Shown here piece by piece: positions 56,058 to 64,000 of a stretch of DNA of 64,000 bases. The first letter of the stretch is position 1. Each line of letters starts with the position of its first letter. Below the pieces are notes generated by a model. That model made no database searches and was not told the origin of the DNA. It saw only the letters and a program-made list of their open reading frames with translations. Source of the DNA: Streptomyces sp. NBC_00335 (GTDB taxonomy: Bacteria > Actinomycetota > Actinomycetes > Streptomycetales > Streptomycetaceae); assembly GCF_036127095.1 (NCBI RefSeq), contig NZ_CP108006.1, positions 7,555,501-7,619,500 of the forward strand. Direction: 5' to 3'. The position numbers and the translations under genes are program-made.

Positions 56058-58501
56058 AGCAGGGTGAGGTCGTCCTTGCTCGGCTCCGACAGCTGCGCGA
56101 CCCGCCCCGCGTGCCGCTCGACCATCGACTCGAAGGTCTGGCGCGCGGTGCGGCCGTTGCCGAAGGCGGGTCCCTTGGGCAGGTCGGTGAAGTACGTCAG
56201 CAAGGCGTCGGAGGTCTTCTCGCCGAGCAGGTACTCGTGCTCCTCTGCCTGCTGTTCCACGATCCGCAGCAGTTCCCCGGGCCCGTAGTCCCCGAAGGTG
56301 ATGGTCCGTGAGAAGCGGGAGGCCACGCCCGGGTTCACGGTGAGGAAGCGGTCCATCTCCGCCGTGTACCCGGCGACGATCACGACCACCGCGTCCCGGT
56401 GGTCCTCCATCAGCTTCACCAGGGTGTCGATCGCCTCGCGCCCGAAGTCGCGGCCCGAGTCCTCGGGCGCCAGCGCGTACGCCTCGTCGATGAACAGCAC
56501 CCCGCCGCGCGCCCGGTCGAAGGCCTCCTGGGTGCGGATCGCGGTGGACCCGATGTGCTCGCCGACCAGATCGACGCGGGACACCTCCACGAGGTGGCCG
56601 CGCTCCAGCACCCCGAGGGAGGCCAGGATCTCCCCGTACAGCCGGGCCACGGTGGTCTTGCCGGTGCCGGGGGAGCCGGTGAAGACAAGGTGGCGGCGGA
56701 CGGAGGCGGCCTTGAGCCCCGCCTGCTGCCGGCGCCGGCCCACCTCGATCATGTCGGTCAGCGCACGGACCTCGCGTTTGACGCTGTCCAGCCCCACGAG
56801 CGCGTCGAGGTGCCCCAGCACCTCGACCGAACCGCGGGCCGCGGCCTGTTCGGCCGTGCCGGAGTCCGTCTCGTCGGCCGGCCGCTGGGCCGGCACCCGC
56901 TCGGCCGTGCCCACCGCCGCGGGGCCCGGCGCGGCCGACACCGTACGGATGCCCGTACGCTCCCCGGCCGCCGCCACCCCCGCGCCCGAGCCGGCGCCCA
57001 CACCGGAGGCGGACCGGGCGGCGAGGCGCGGGCCGGACTCGTCGCTCGTGCAGTCCTCGGCGACCGGGCCGTCCTCCGCGAACTCGTAGCCCCCGCGCGC
57101 GCAGCGCTCGGTGTGGCAGCGGTGCAGGGAGGTGCGGCAGCCGTCGATGACGTGGAAGCCGAAGCCCGCGCTGGCCGTGACCCGGCACGCGGTGAAGGTG
57201 CCGCGCCCGCCCGCCGACACGTAGAAACCGGCTTCGGCGGGGGAGCTGACCGTGCACCGCTCCAGCGTGGGATCCGCGCCCTTGGTGACGATCACGCCGG
57301 TCTGGACGGAGTCGATGGTGCAGTTGGCGAGCGTGCCGCCACTGCCGTGGTCGCGGAACCAGGCCCCCGTGGCCGCCTCCCGGATCCGGCAGTCGTCCAG
57401 CTGGGCCGTGGCCCCGTCGCTCACCGAGACGGCGGTGTTGCGCACCTGGGAGATGTCGCTGTCCACGACGTCCACGCGCGAACCGCGGTCCAGTACGAAC
57501 AGCGCGTCCGGTACGTCGTGCACCCGGCAGGAGTCCAGCGAGACCCCGGCCCCGTCGCTGATCCAGACGGCCGGATAGTCGCCGGTGCTGTCGTGGATCT
57601 CGCAGGAGTCGGCGACGACGCGGGTGCCCGGGTCCCACACGGACAGGCCGTTGCGGCCGAAGCGGCGGACGGTGGTGCGGCTGAGCGTGAGCACCGAGCG
57701 GGAGCGCAGGTCCACCGCGTTCTCGGGGATGTCGTGGATATCGCAGCCGGCGAGCGTGAGGACGGCGTCCGTGTCGAGGGTGACCCCGTCGGCCGAGGTG
57801 CGGTGGACCGCACAGTCGGTGAGCACGGCGGTGGCCCGCGCGGCGATCTGCACGCCGGCGCCCTTGATCTCGTAGACCTCGCAGCCCAGCGCCTCCAGGC
57901 CCGAACCGTCGCCGGTCACGGCGATGCCCGCGCCCGTGGCGTGGTGGATCCGGCAGCGCTCCAGCCGGGGGCGGCCGCCCCCGCGCACGGAGACCCCGGT
58001 CTGGCCGGCGGCAACCACCTCGCAGTCGGCGAACACCCCGCCGCCGCCGTCCAGTACGGCGATGCCGATCCCGGCGGAGTTCTCCACCGTGCAGCGCCGG
58101 ACCAGGGGCCGGGCGCCGCTCCCGCGGACCTCGATGCCGGCCGCCGAGCGCGTGCTCACCCGCAGGTCGGTGAGCTCGGGGGAGCCGTCCTCGACGAGCA
58201 GCGCGGGCGCCGTGGGGTCCTGGCCCTCCAGGTGGAGGTCCTGGATGACCGCCGAGGCGCGGACGGTCAGCGCGACCCCGTCGAGCGGTGCGATCCGCAC
58301 CGAACCCAGCGAGCCCTCCGGGCCGCGCAGGGTCACGGCGTGGTGCAGCACCAGATTCTCCCGGTAGGTGCCGGGCGCGATGGACAGGACGTCGCCGTCG
58401 CCCGCCACGGCCAGCGCGGCGGTCAGCGTCGGATAATCACCGGAGCGGCGACGCCACCGCGAGGAACCGCCGTGCGTCACCTGGACCGTGCCCTGAGCCA
58501 T
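56030..58501 (-). CDS. Right-handed beta-helix and AAA+ (CbbX/SpoVK-type) ATPase fusion
   Basis: An 823-residue protein. Residues about 20-510 are many ~23-residue parallel beta-helix (PbH1-like) repeats, starting with YPTLTAALAVAGDGDVLSIAPGTY. A Gly/Ala/Pro linker follows (about 510-550). The C-terminal AAA+ domain has Walker A GSPGTGKTT near residue 612, Walker B VLFIDEAYAL near 671, and the CbbX/SpoVK/EccA-like order VGLDSVKREV...ASRFSRTITF. There is no signal peptide, so it is cytosolic. It probably remodels a protein complex that the beta-helix binds. Only the region from 58501 is counted. Confidence 0.9.
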   Translation of the reverse strand: MAQGTVQVTHGGSSRWRRRSGDYPTLTAALAVAGDGDVLSIAPGTYRENLVLHHAVTLRGPEGSLGSVRIAPLDGVALTVRASAVIQDLHLEGQDPTAPALLVEDGSPELTDLRVSTRSAAGIEVRGSGARPLVRRCTVENSAGIGIAVLDGGGGVFADCEVVAAGQTGVSVRGGGRPRLERCRIHHATGAGIAVTGDGSGLEALGCEVYEIKGAGVQIAARATAVLTDCAVHRTSADGVTLDTDAVLTLAGCDIHDIPENAVDLRSRSVLTLSRTTVRRFGRNGLSVWDPGTRVVADSCEIHDSTGDYPAVWISDGAGVSLDSCRVHDVPDALFVLDRGSRVDVVDSDISQVRNTAVSVSDGATAQLDDCRIREAATGAWFRDHGSGGTLANCTIDSVQTGVIVTKGADPTLERCTVSSPAEAGFYVSAGGRGTFTACRVTASAGFGFHVIDGCRTSLHRCHTERCARGGYEFAEDGPVAEDCTSDESGPRLAARSASGVGAGSGAGVAAAGERTGIRTVSAAPGPAAVGTAERVPAQRPADETDSGTAEQAAARGSVEVLGHLDALVGLDSVKREVRALTDMIEVGRRRQQAGLKAASVRRHLVFTGSPGTGKTTVARLYGEILASLGVLERGHLVEVSRVDLVGEHIGSTAIRTQEAFDRARGGVLFIDEAYALAPEDSGRDFGREAIDTLVKLMEDHRDAVVVIVAGYTAEMDRFLTVNPGVASRFSRTITFGDYGPGELLRIVEQQAEEHEYLLGEKTSDALLTYFTDLPKGPAFGNGRTARQTFESMVERHAGRVAQLSEPSKDDLTLLYPADLPEL

Positions 58502-58779
58502 GGTGCTGTCGTGCCCCCACCCTCGTGTTCCGTGTCTGCGCCTGCTGATCGTCCGCGGGCCCGAACCGTCCGCGTGTCCGACCGTGTACGTGTCTGCTGT
58601 GCTGTGCTGTGCCGTGTTCGTGCCGTGCCGTGTACGTGTCTGCCGTGCGCGCGCCCTGCCGTTTCGGGCTCGCGCCGCCGAATCGTCCGTCCCGATCGCC
58701 CGGCCGTTTCGACGGCCCCGATCGGAGCAGCCGCTCCGGCGCTCCACCGTAGCGCGCGCGGGGCCGGTGAGTTGCCAGG
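58502..58779. other. Intergenic region with 16-bp direct repeat and GTG-rich tract
   Basis: No gene is seen in these 278 bp between two minus-strand genes. CCGTGTACGTGTCTGC occurs exactly at 58583-58598 and 58629-58644, with GTGCTGTGCTGTGC-like repeats between. This probably holds the promoter of the beta-helix/AAA+ gene; the direct repeats may be regulator sites. Confidence 0.6.
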
Positions 58780-59391
58780 TCAGCTGCCCGCGCCCGCCCG
58801 GCCCCAGTCCGGTCCCGCCGCGGCCCACGCGCGGTCCAGCCGGATGTACCGCCGATGCATGAGCCTTCGTACGACCAGGCGGCGAAGCGTCTCCACCAGC
58901 GTGGCGATGCCCAGGGCCGCCGCGAGCCCCGCCACGCCCGCGTGGAAGCTGGCGGAGGAGGGGTCGAGGGGCTGCCCGACCAGACGGCCGTGCGCATCGG
59001 TCCATATCCGGAACCGGTCGCCGGCGTGCGGCGGTTCCTCCGCGGCCGGCACCGTGCCCTGGTGGTTGCTGCCGTCGGGCGCCGTCCACGACGCGACGAT
59101 CTGCGTACGCTGCGGGGCCTGGCGCTGCGCCGTCGGATCGGTGGCCGCGCCGGGGAGCGGATCCGGTGTCGGCCGGATCACCACCGCCGGTACGAGATGA
59201 CGCGCGTCCCGCTGTTCGCGCGCGGCCCGCTGCAGCGTGCCGTCGACCTGCACGCCGGCCGCCCAGCCGATGGCCGGAGCCACCAACAGGACGCAAAGCA
59301 GCGCCGCGAAGGCCACCCAGGCCTCGAATAGATCCGTCTGGCGGCGCAGCGGATTGCGCCGCCAGCGCCACACTCCCATTGCTGTCCGCAC
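58780..59391 (-). CDS. Rv1733c-like membrane protein
   Basis: A 203-residue membrane protein. A basic N-terminus (GVWRWRRNPLRRQTD) is followed by a helix (VAFAALLCVLLVAPAIGWAAGV), an extracytoplasmic domain of about 100 residues, and a second helix (FHAGVAGLAAALGIATLVETL) with a basic tail. The pattern matches Mycobacterium Rv1733c-type proteins, whose role is unknown. GTG at 59391 is preferred because GGGGGAG lies 7 bases upstream; ATG at 59379 is the alternative. It is upstream of the beta-helix/AAA+ gene, in the same direction. Confidence 0.88.
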   Translation of the reverse strand: MRTAMGVWRWRRNPLRRQTDLFEAWVAFAALLCVLLVAPAIGWAAGVQVDGTLQRAAREQRDARHLVPAVVIRPTPDPLPGAATDPTAQRQAPQRTQIVASWTAPDGSNHQGTVPAAEEPPHAGDRFRIWTDAHGRLVGQPLDPSSASFHAGVAGLAAALGIATLVETLRRLVVRRLMHRRYIRLDRAWAAAGPDWGRAGAGS

Positions 59392-59629
59392 GGTCCGGCT
59401 CCCCCTACTTGTGCCAGTCTGCGCCTGCCTGCCGTCCCAGCCTCCCGCACGCCCCGGCCACCCGCATTCCGGGACGCGCGAGACGTGTGTCACCTGATCC
59501 GGTGCTCACGTCCCGAATGTTCCAACGGGCAGGCGGTGGCGGTTGGTTCCAGGGTGACGCCAGAGCCCCTCGAAGGTGTCAATCCGGGTGGTCCCACCGG
59601 CCCCCTGGAGGCTCTGTCCGCGCACGCGC

Positions 59630-60454
59630 TCACGCCAGGACCCGCACCTCGTCGCCGACCCGCAGCGTCCCCAGCCGCACCGGCACCAGGAGCCGCCCGA
59701 AGGCCAGGGACTTCCCGATCCGCCGGTGCCTGGCCAGGGTCTGGAGCGGCTCCTTGCCCCGCAGCGCCGTCGTCTGGTCGGTGGTCGTCACGACACAGCG
59801 TCCGCACTCGCGCGCCCCGCGGAAGACGGCGTCGCCGATCGCGACGCGTTCCCAGCCGTCCTCGGCCCACGCCTCGGCCCCGGACACCACCACGTTCGGG
59901 CGGAACCGGTTCATCGGGAGGGGGCCCTCGTCCGGATGGTTCCCCCGGGCGATCAGCGCGTTGAGCGCGTCCAGGGAGGCGAGGGTGGTGATCAGCAGCG
60001 GATAGCCGTCGGCGAGGCTCACGGTTTCGCCGGGCAGCGCGTACTGGGGATCCACCGGCCGCCGTACGGCCGGGTCGTCCAGGTGCACCAGGCGCGCCGG
60101 TACGCCGAGGTACGCGGTGAACCAGTCGGCGGCCGCTTGCGCCGCCGACACGGTCTCGATCTTCTTGCCGAAGAGCACCACCGGCTCCAGCGGACCCCGC
60201 CCCGGGACCTCCACCGTCAGATCCGCCATGCCCGGCGCCGAGACCTCGAACCCGCCGCCCCCCAGCGGACGGGCCCGCGCCAAGGCCAGCCTCGGCTGCT
60301 GGCGTTGGGTGATGACCGTGCCCTCCCCGTCCACCACCGCCCAGCGGCGGTCTCCGGACAGACCCCAGGGCTCCACGGCCACCTCGTCGGGTGCCGTCCC
60401 CGCCACCGATTTGACGGGATGGACGTGGAGCGCCTGGACACGCAGTTTCACCAT
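59630..60454 (-). CDS. MOSC domain-containing protein
   Basis: A 274-residue protein of the MOSC family, related to molybdenum-cofactor sulfurase C-termini and mARC. An N-terminal beta-barrel (MOSC_N: VQALHVHPVKSVAGTAPDEVAVEPWGLSGDRRWAVVD) precedes the MOSC core with MNRFRPNVVVSG and the conserved cysteine in GARECGRCVVTTTDQTT. It likely binds Mo cofactor or transfers sulfur and may reduce N-hydroxylated compounds. The ATG at 60454 has a weak ribosome site. Confidence 0.93.
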   Translation of the reverse strand: MVKLRVQALHVHPVKSVAGTAPDEVAVEPWGLSGDRRWAVVDGEGTVITQRQQPRLALARARPLGGGGFEVSAPGMADLTVEVPGRGPLEPVVLFGKKIETVSAAQAAADWFTAYLGVPARLVHLDDPAVRRPVDPQYALPGETVSLADGYPLLITTLASLDALNALIARGNHPDEGPLPMNRFRPNVVVSGAEAWAEDGWERVAIGDAVFRGARECGRCVVTTTDQTTALRGKEPLQTLARHRRIGKSLAFGRLLVPVRLGTLRVGDEVRVLA

Positions 60455-60526
60455 GGGGAAATACTGCCAGCCGCCCTCACGGACTCCGCGGCGACCTCGT
60501 CGGAGGGGGCAGGCCGGGCGTGGCGG

Positions 60527-61120
60527 TCAGTAACCGCGCCCCTGCGGCTGGTACGGACGTCCGTACGGGTCCTCGAACGAGGCGGCCGGCACCGGCGCGG
60601 GCTGCGCCTGCATCGGACGCGGCGCGGCCGGGCGCATGGCCTCGTACCCGGTGCCGGCGGCGATCGGGCGGGGCTGCTGCGGCTGGGGCTGCGGAACGTA
60701 ACCCGTGCGGGCCGCGAACGGCTGCGGCTGCTGCGGGACGTACGGCACCGGCGCCTGCTGGAGCGGCATCGGCATCGACATGGGCTGCGGCATCGGAGCC
60801 ATCTGCTGCATGTGCGGCATCTGCTGGGGCGCGGCCTGCTGCTGGTACGGGTACCCGTACGCCGAGGCGTGCTGCGGCTGCTGTTGTTGCGGGCGGGCGG
60901 GCGGCAGCGCTGCCGGCAGGGCGGGGAGCGCGGACGCGAGGGCCGGGAGGTACCCACCGCTCGAGTAGCCGGCGCTCGGCGAGTCGTAGGCGGCGGGGAC
61001 CCGGATCGGGGCGATCTGCGGGGTCCCGCGTTCGGCGACGAGGGAGTCGTAGATAGGGGTGTCCGGGAAGGAGGGCGCGGAGTAGTAACCGCCGCCATAA
61101 GTGGAGCGGGGGGAGGTCAT
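60527..61120 (-). CDS. Pro/Gln/Met-rich protein (DUF6643-like)
   Basis: A 197-residue low-complexity protein. The conserved N-terminus, MTSPRSTYGGGYYSAPSFPD followed by TPIYDSLVAERGTPQIAPIRVP, matches a Streptomyces family I recall as DUF6643. The rest is rich in Pro, Gln, Met and Tyr and looks intrinsically disordered. No membrane segment is present. The role is unknown; such conserved short N-termini with disordered tails often dock to a partner. GGAGG precedes the ATG. Confidence 0.82.
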   Translation of the reverse strand: MTSPRSTYGGGYYSAPSFPDTPIYDSLVAERGTPQIAPIRVPAAYDSPSAGYSSGGYLPALASALPALPAALPPARPQQQQPQHASAYGYPYQQQAAPQQMPHMQQMAPMPQPMSMPMPLQQAPVPYVPQQPQPFAARTGYVPQPQPQQPRPIAAGTGYEAMRPAAPRPMQAQPAPVPAASFEDPYGRPYQPQGRGY

Positions 61121-61176
61121 GGACCTAAGTTAAGCCCACGACTTCACCGGGTCCATAGCGAGGTGCCGCCAACACC

Positions 61177-61206
61177 GCCCTGACCTGCATATTCGCAGGT
61201 CAGGGC
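61177..61206. terminator. 12-bp perfect hairpin between glycosyltransferase and DUF6643-like genes
   Basis: GCCCTGACCTGC-atattc-GCAGGTCAGGGC lies in the 257-bp gap between two minus-strand genes. It is probably the terminator of the glycosyltransferase transcript, though it is 170 bp past its stop and 57 bp before the next start, so an operator or leader role is possible. The remainder of 61121-61377 shows nothing else I can support. Confidence 0.55.
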
Positions 61207-61377
61207 CACAGCTTTCACTTGGCGTTCACGTGCACGATTTGGTCACTTCCGCCCCGTCTTGCTCCTACTCGTACTCACCGGTTGGGTGTTGCACGGATCG
61301 CGCGCGAACCTTGTGCTGACGAGCCGTCACAACCCACTGACCTCGGATGACGTGAAGGAGAAGGGTGGACTCCGGTT

Positions 61378-62622
61378 TCAGGCGTCGCCGGGGCGGGCAT
61401 AGGTACGGCCCTTCCATGCGGCCCCGCGCCCGCGGTAGTGCTGCACGGCCGAGTCGACGGTCATCAGGAGGTACAGCAGCGTGGTGAGCGGGAGGAGCGG
61501 CGCGAGCACCACCGGCTGGTGGTAGTAGCGCAGCATCGGCAGGTAGGTGCCGGCCATCAGGAGCCAGGCCAGGCCGCCGGCCCAGGCGACGTCGGGCCGC
61601 CCGCCGGCGAGGCCGGCGAGGAGCGCGGCCGGCGGCACGAGGTAGACCAGGACCAGCCCGGCCACCGTTCCGGCCAGCAGCGCGGGCCGGTGGCGCAGTT
61701 GTGCGTAGGCGCTGCGCGAGACCATCCGCCACAGGTCCGCGAGGGAGGCGTACGGGCGCACGCTGTCCACCCGCTCCGCGAGCCCGAGCCAGATCCGGCC
61801 GCCGGCGCGCTGGACCGCGCGGGCGAGCGAGACGTCGTCGATGACGGCCTGCCGGATCGACTCGGGGATCCCCGCCCGCACGGCCGCCTCGGTGCGCAGC
61901 AGGACGCACCCGCCGGCGGCGGCCGCGGTGCGGGTGGCGGGGCGGTTGATCCAGCGGAAGGGGTAGAGCTGGGCGAAGAAGTACACGAAGGCCGGGACGA
62001 TCAGCCGCTCCCAGACGCTGACGGCGCGCAGCCGGGCCATCTGGGAGACCAGGTCGAGATCGGCCGTCGTCGCGGCGGCGACCAGCTCGCGCAGGCTGTC
62101 GGATGCGTGGGCGATGTCGGCGTCGGTGAGGAGCAGGTACTCGGGGGCGGGGCCCTGGGCGGAGCCCTGGGGGGACTCCGGTCCGAAGTCCGGGCCGGGG
62201 TCGGGGCTCGGGTGGGCGCCGGAGCGGGCGCCGGAGCGTGCGTGCGCGATGCCGTGCCGGAGCGCCCAGAGCTTGCCGGTCCAGCCGGCGCCCGGCTCGC
62301 CGGGGGAGAGGACCGTGAGGGGCAGCCCGCACTGTGCGTCCGCGAGCCGCCGGGCGAGGGCGGCCGTTCCGTCCGTACTCCCGTCGTCGACCAGGATGAC
62401 CTCGGCCTCGCCGGGATAGTCCTGCGCGAGCAGCGAGGGCAGGCTGTGCGGCAGCACCTCGGCCTCGTCCCTGGCCGGGACCACGATCGCTACGGACGGC
62501 CAGCGCGCGGGGTCGTGCCGGGGCGGGAGGCGCGTATCGGTCCGCCAGAACATGCCTTGACCGAGGGTGAGCCAGAGCCAGACGGCGAGCGAGGCGCACG
62601 CGGCGACGAGGAGATAACCCAT
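61378..62622 (-). CDS. Family 2 glycosyltransferase (HpnB-like, membrane-anchored)
   Basis: A 414-residue GT2 enzyme. The N-terminal anchor is MGYLLVAACASLAVWLWLTL. VAIVVPARDEAEVLPHSLPSLL and ILVDDGSTDGTA bind the nucleotide sugar, LLTDADIAH is the DxD site, and IDDVSLARAVQRAGGRIWLG is the acceptor-site region. Three to four C-terminal hydrophobic segments follow. It resembles hopene-associated or carotenoid-type glycosyltransferases. A Gly/Ser/Pro insertion (about residues 130-160) interrupts the catalytic domain. The start at 62622 has a weak ribosome site. Confidence 0.9.
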   Translation of the reverse strand: MGYLLVAACASLAVWLWLTLGQGMFWRTDTRLPPRHDPARWPSVAIVVPARDEAEVLPHSLPSLLAQDYPGEAEVILVDDGSTDGTAALARRLADAQCGLPLTVLSPGEPGAGWTGKLWALRHGIAHARSGARSGAHPSPDPGPDFGPESPQGSAQGPAPEYLLLTDADIAHASDSLRELVAAATTADLDLVSQMARLRAVSVWERLIVPAFVYFFAQLYPFRWINRPATRTAAAAGGCVLLRTEAAVRAGIPESIRQAVIDDVSLARAVQRAGGRIWLGLAERVDSVRPYASLADLWRMVSRSAYAQLRHRPALLAGTVAGLVLVYLVPPAALLAGLAGGRPDVAWAGGLAWLLMAGTYLPMLRYYHQPVVLAPLLPLTTLLYLLMTVDSAVQHYRGRGAAWKGRTYARPGDA

Positions 62623-62844
62623 CCCGGCAGTCTGCCGGGAGCGGCCCGCGGGGGGTGTCGGGACACCGGGGTTCGACGGGGCGGGTTGGGGCGGGGTTCG
62701 GGTGGGGTTCGGGTGGGCCGGGACGGCCAGCCGGGCCGTGGCGGGGCGGTGGCCGCTCCACGGTTGGCCGCGGAGTGGTGGCGTGGCGGGAGTGGCGGTC
62801 CTGTCGACCCGGGCGGGGGCGGGGGGATCCATTAAGGTGACCAA

Positions 62845-63651
62845 GTGAAGATCGCCCTGATGGACTCCGGAATCGGCCTCCTCGCGGCGGCCGCCGCGAT
62901 GCGCCGGCTGCGGCCGGACGCCGAGCTGGTGCTGTCCTGCGACCCCGACGGGATGCCCTGGGGTCCGCGGACCCCGCAGGACCTCACCGGGCGGGCCCTC
63001 ACCGTCGCGCGGGCCGCCGCCGCGCACCGGCCGGACGCGCTGATCGTCGCCTGCAACACCGCTTCCGTTCACGCGCTGCCCGCGCTGCGCGCCGCGCTGG
63101 AGCCCGCGATCCCCGTCATCGGAACCGTGCCGGCGATCAAGCCCGCCGCGGCCGCCGGAGGGCGCGTGGCCATCTGGGCCACCCCCGCCACCACCGGCAG
63201 CCCCTACCAGCGGGGCCTGATCCGTGACTTCGCCGACGGGGCGCACGTCACCGAGGTGCCCTGCCCGGGACTGGCCGACGCCGCCGACGCCGCCGACGAG
63301 GCAGCCGTCGTACGGGCCGTCGCCGCGGCCGCCGCACTGACCCCGGCCGATGTCACCGACGTGGTGCTCGGCTGCACGCACTACGAGCTGGTCGAGGATC
63401 TGATCCGGGCCGCGCTCGACCGGCGCACCGGCGGCGCAACGTACGCCTTCCACGGCTCCGCCGAGGCCGTCGCCGTCCAGGCCCTGCGCCGGCTCGGCGC
63501 CCGCCCCGAGCCGGGCCTGCCGTACACCGGCGGCCTGACCGTCCTGCTCAGCGGCCGCCCCGGCACACTGCCCGAGGCCGCCCTCGGCTACGCCGAAGGC
63601 CGCCTGCTGGCCGGGCGGAGCGCAGCCGTCGGGGGATCCCTCCAGGGGTGA
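62845..63651 (+). CDS. Glutamate racemase-like protein (Asp/Glu racemase superfamily)
   Basis: A 268-residue protein. Both catalytic cysteines are in place: Cys70 in IVACNTAS and Cys177 in LGCTHYELV. The N-terminal motif reads MDSGIGLLAAAAAM instead of the FDSGVGGL of MurI, so it is a divergent racemase, perhaps a paralogue or acting on another amino acid. The length fits MurI. GTG start at 62845 with AAGGTG upstream. Confidence 0.85.
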   Translation: MKIALMDSGIGLLAAAAAMRRLRPDAELVLSCDPDGMPWGPRTPQDLTGRALTVARAAAAHRPDALIVACNTASVHALPALRAALEPAIPVIGTVPAIKPAAAAGGRVAIWATPATTGSPYQRGLIRDFADGAHVTEVPCPGLADAADAADEAAVVRAVAAAAALTPADVTDVVLGCTHYELVEDLIRAALDRRTGGATYAFHGSAEAVAVQALRRLGARPEPGLPYTGGLTVLLSGRPGTLPEAALGYAEGRLLAGRSAAVGGSLQG

Positions 63652-63671
63652 CCCCCGGGGAGGCGGACCCG

Positions 63672-64000
63672 TCAGCAGCCGGGCTGCCGCTGCTGCCCCG
63701 GAGCCGCCACCGCGTCGGCCCCGGCCTCCGCGAGGCGCCGGGCCAGTTCCCGTAGCCCGGCGGCGTCCAGGACCCGGCCCCCGAAGCCCGGCAGCGGTAC
63801 GTGCAGCCGGGCCGTCCAGGACTCCGGGACCGCCGCCGCGCCGTACCGCGCCCCGGCCAGGGTGGCGGTGACCGCCGCCACCGTGTCGGTGTCGCCGCCC
63901 AGGTCCACGGCGGCCCGTACGGCGTCCGCGAAGCCCCTCGTGGTGCGCAGCGCCCACACCGCCGAGCCCAGGCAGGGCCACACCGCCCCGTTGGCCTCGG
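63672..64000 (-). CDS. ADP-ribosylglycohydrolase family protein, 5' end cut by window edge
   Basis: Only the C-terminal ~109 residues are visible, starting EANGAVWPCLGSAVWALRTTRGF. The signature AVDLGGDTDTVAAVTATLAGARYG carries the Asp pair that binds magnesium in ADP-ribosylglycohydrolases (DraG/ARH). The family removes ADP-ribose from proteins or nucleic acids, or acts on related ligands. It is convergent with the racemase-like gene, 20 bp apart. Confidence 0.9.
   Translation of the reverse strand, partial: EANGAVWPCLGSAVWALRTTRGFADAVRAAVDLGGDTDTVAAVTATLAGARYGAAAVPESWTARLHVPLPGFGGRVLDAAGLRELARRLAEAGADAVAAPGQQRQPGC

Noticed and set aside
58502..59371. N-terminal extension of the beta-helix/AAA+ gene to 59371
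   Set aside because: The extension overlaps the Rv1733c-like gene in another frame, is compositionally anomalous, and the natural start with the beta-helix N-terminus is at 58501.
1..64000. CRISPR array, prophage, transposon or integrative element
   Set aside because: No regularly spaced repeats with spacers, no integrase, transposase or phage structural genes, and no composition shift typical of an island beyond the small AT-richer patches noted.

Overview
The window looks like chromosomal DNA of a Streptomyces or a very close relative. The base composition is extremely GC-rich, GTG starts are common (a few TTG), and TTA leucine codons are nearly absent. The gene families are also typical: ROK and LacI regulators, LLM flavoenzymes, F420-type Ddn reductases, mycothiol-type maleylpyruvate isomerase domains, DUF6421/DUF6986/DUF5134, FUSC proteins, and an auxiliary TrpRS. 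I recognise 62 protein-coding genes, two of them cut by the window edges. I see no rRNA, tRNA, CRISPR array, insertion sequence or prophage. Genes are tightly packed, and several convergent pairs overlap at their 3' ends.

Layout. 1-2.2 kb: SMP-30/gluconolactonase gene (cut) divergent from a ROK repressor. 2.4-13.6 kb: a VWA lipoprotein, a BNR-repeat protein, an old yellow enzyme with its ArsR regulator and palindromic operator, a ferredoxin-NADP reductase, a DUF305 lipoprotein divergent from a secreted LVIVD protein, a TetR regulator, a PAP2 phosphatase, an M56 peptidase and DUF5134. 13.8-23.3 kb: a GNAT, GDPD, a PadR regulator divergent from an LLM-monooxygenase/esterase pair, a three-gene operon (DUF6421, SDR, threonine-aldolase-like), and a transglutaminase-like gene whose start lies inside a 14-bp perfect hairpin. 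23.5-30.4 kb: a secreted alginate-lyase-like protein, PlsC, a thioredoxin, a flavin reductase, etfB-etfA and DUF6986. 30.3-40.4 kb: an MFS/ArsR divergent pair, a LacI regulator, a kinase-NUDIX fusion, an MBL hydrolase, an M20 dipeptidase, a geranylgeranyl-reductase-type flavoprotein, and a Ddn-like reductase divergent from a TetR regulator with three operator-like palindromes between them.

40.8-47.7 kb is the most unusual neighbourhood. A PurB-type lyase, a small GNAT, an auxiliary TrpRS and a FUSC membrane protein lie head to tail. Hairpins and short leader reading frames precede the lyase and the TrpRS gene, and a PNPOx-like gene and a TTA-containing spherulin-4-type gene follow. 47.8-56 kb holds small and regulatory genes, a PLP enzyme, and a tandem pair of zinc-ribbon membrane proteins that also share their upstream sequence. 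56-64 kb holds a beta-helix/AAA+ fusion, a Rv1733c-like membrane protein, a MOSC protein, a Pro/Gln-rich DUF6643-like protein, a family-2 glycosyltransferase, a glutamate-racemase-like protein and a cut ADP-ribosylglycohydrolase.

The strongest candidates for undescribed biology are: the lyase-GNAT-TrpRS-FUSC locus with possible attenuators; the start-codon hairpin of the transglutaminase-like gene; the DUF6421-SDR-aldolase operon; the beta-helix/AAA+ fusion; and the duplicated zinc-ribbon membrane proteins.
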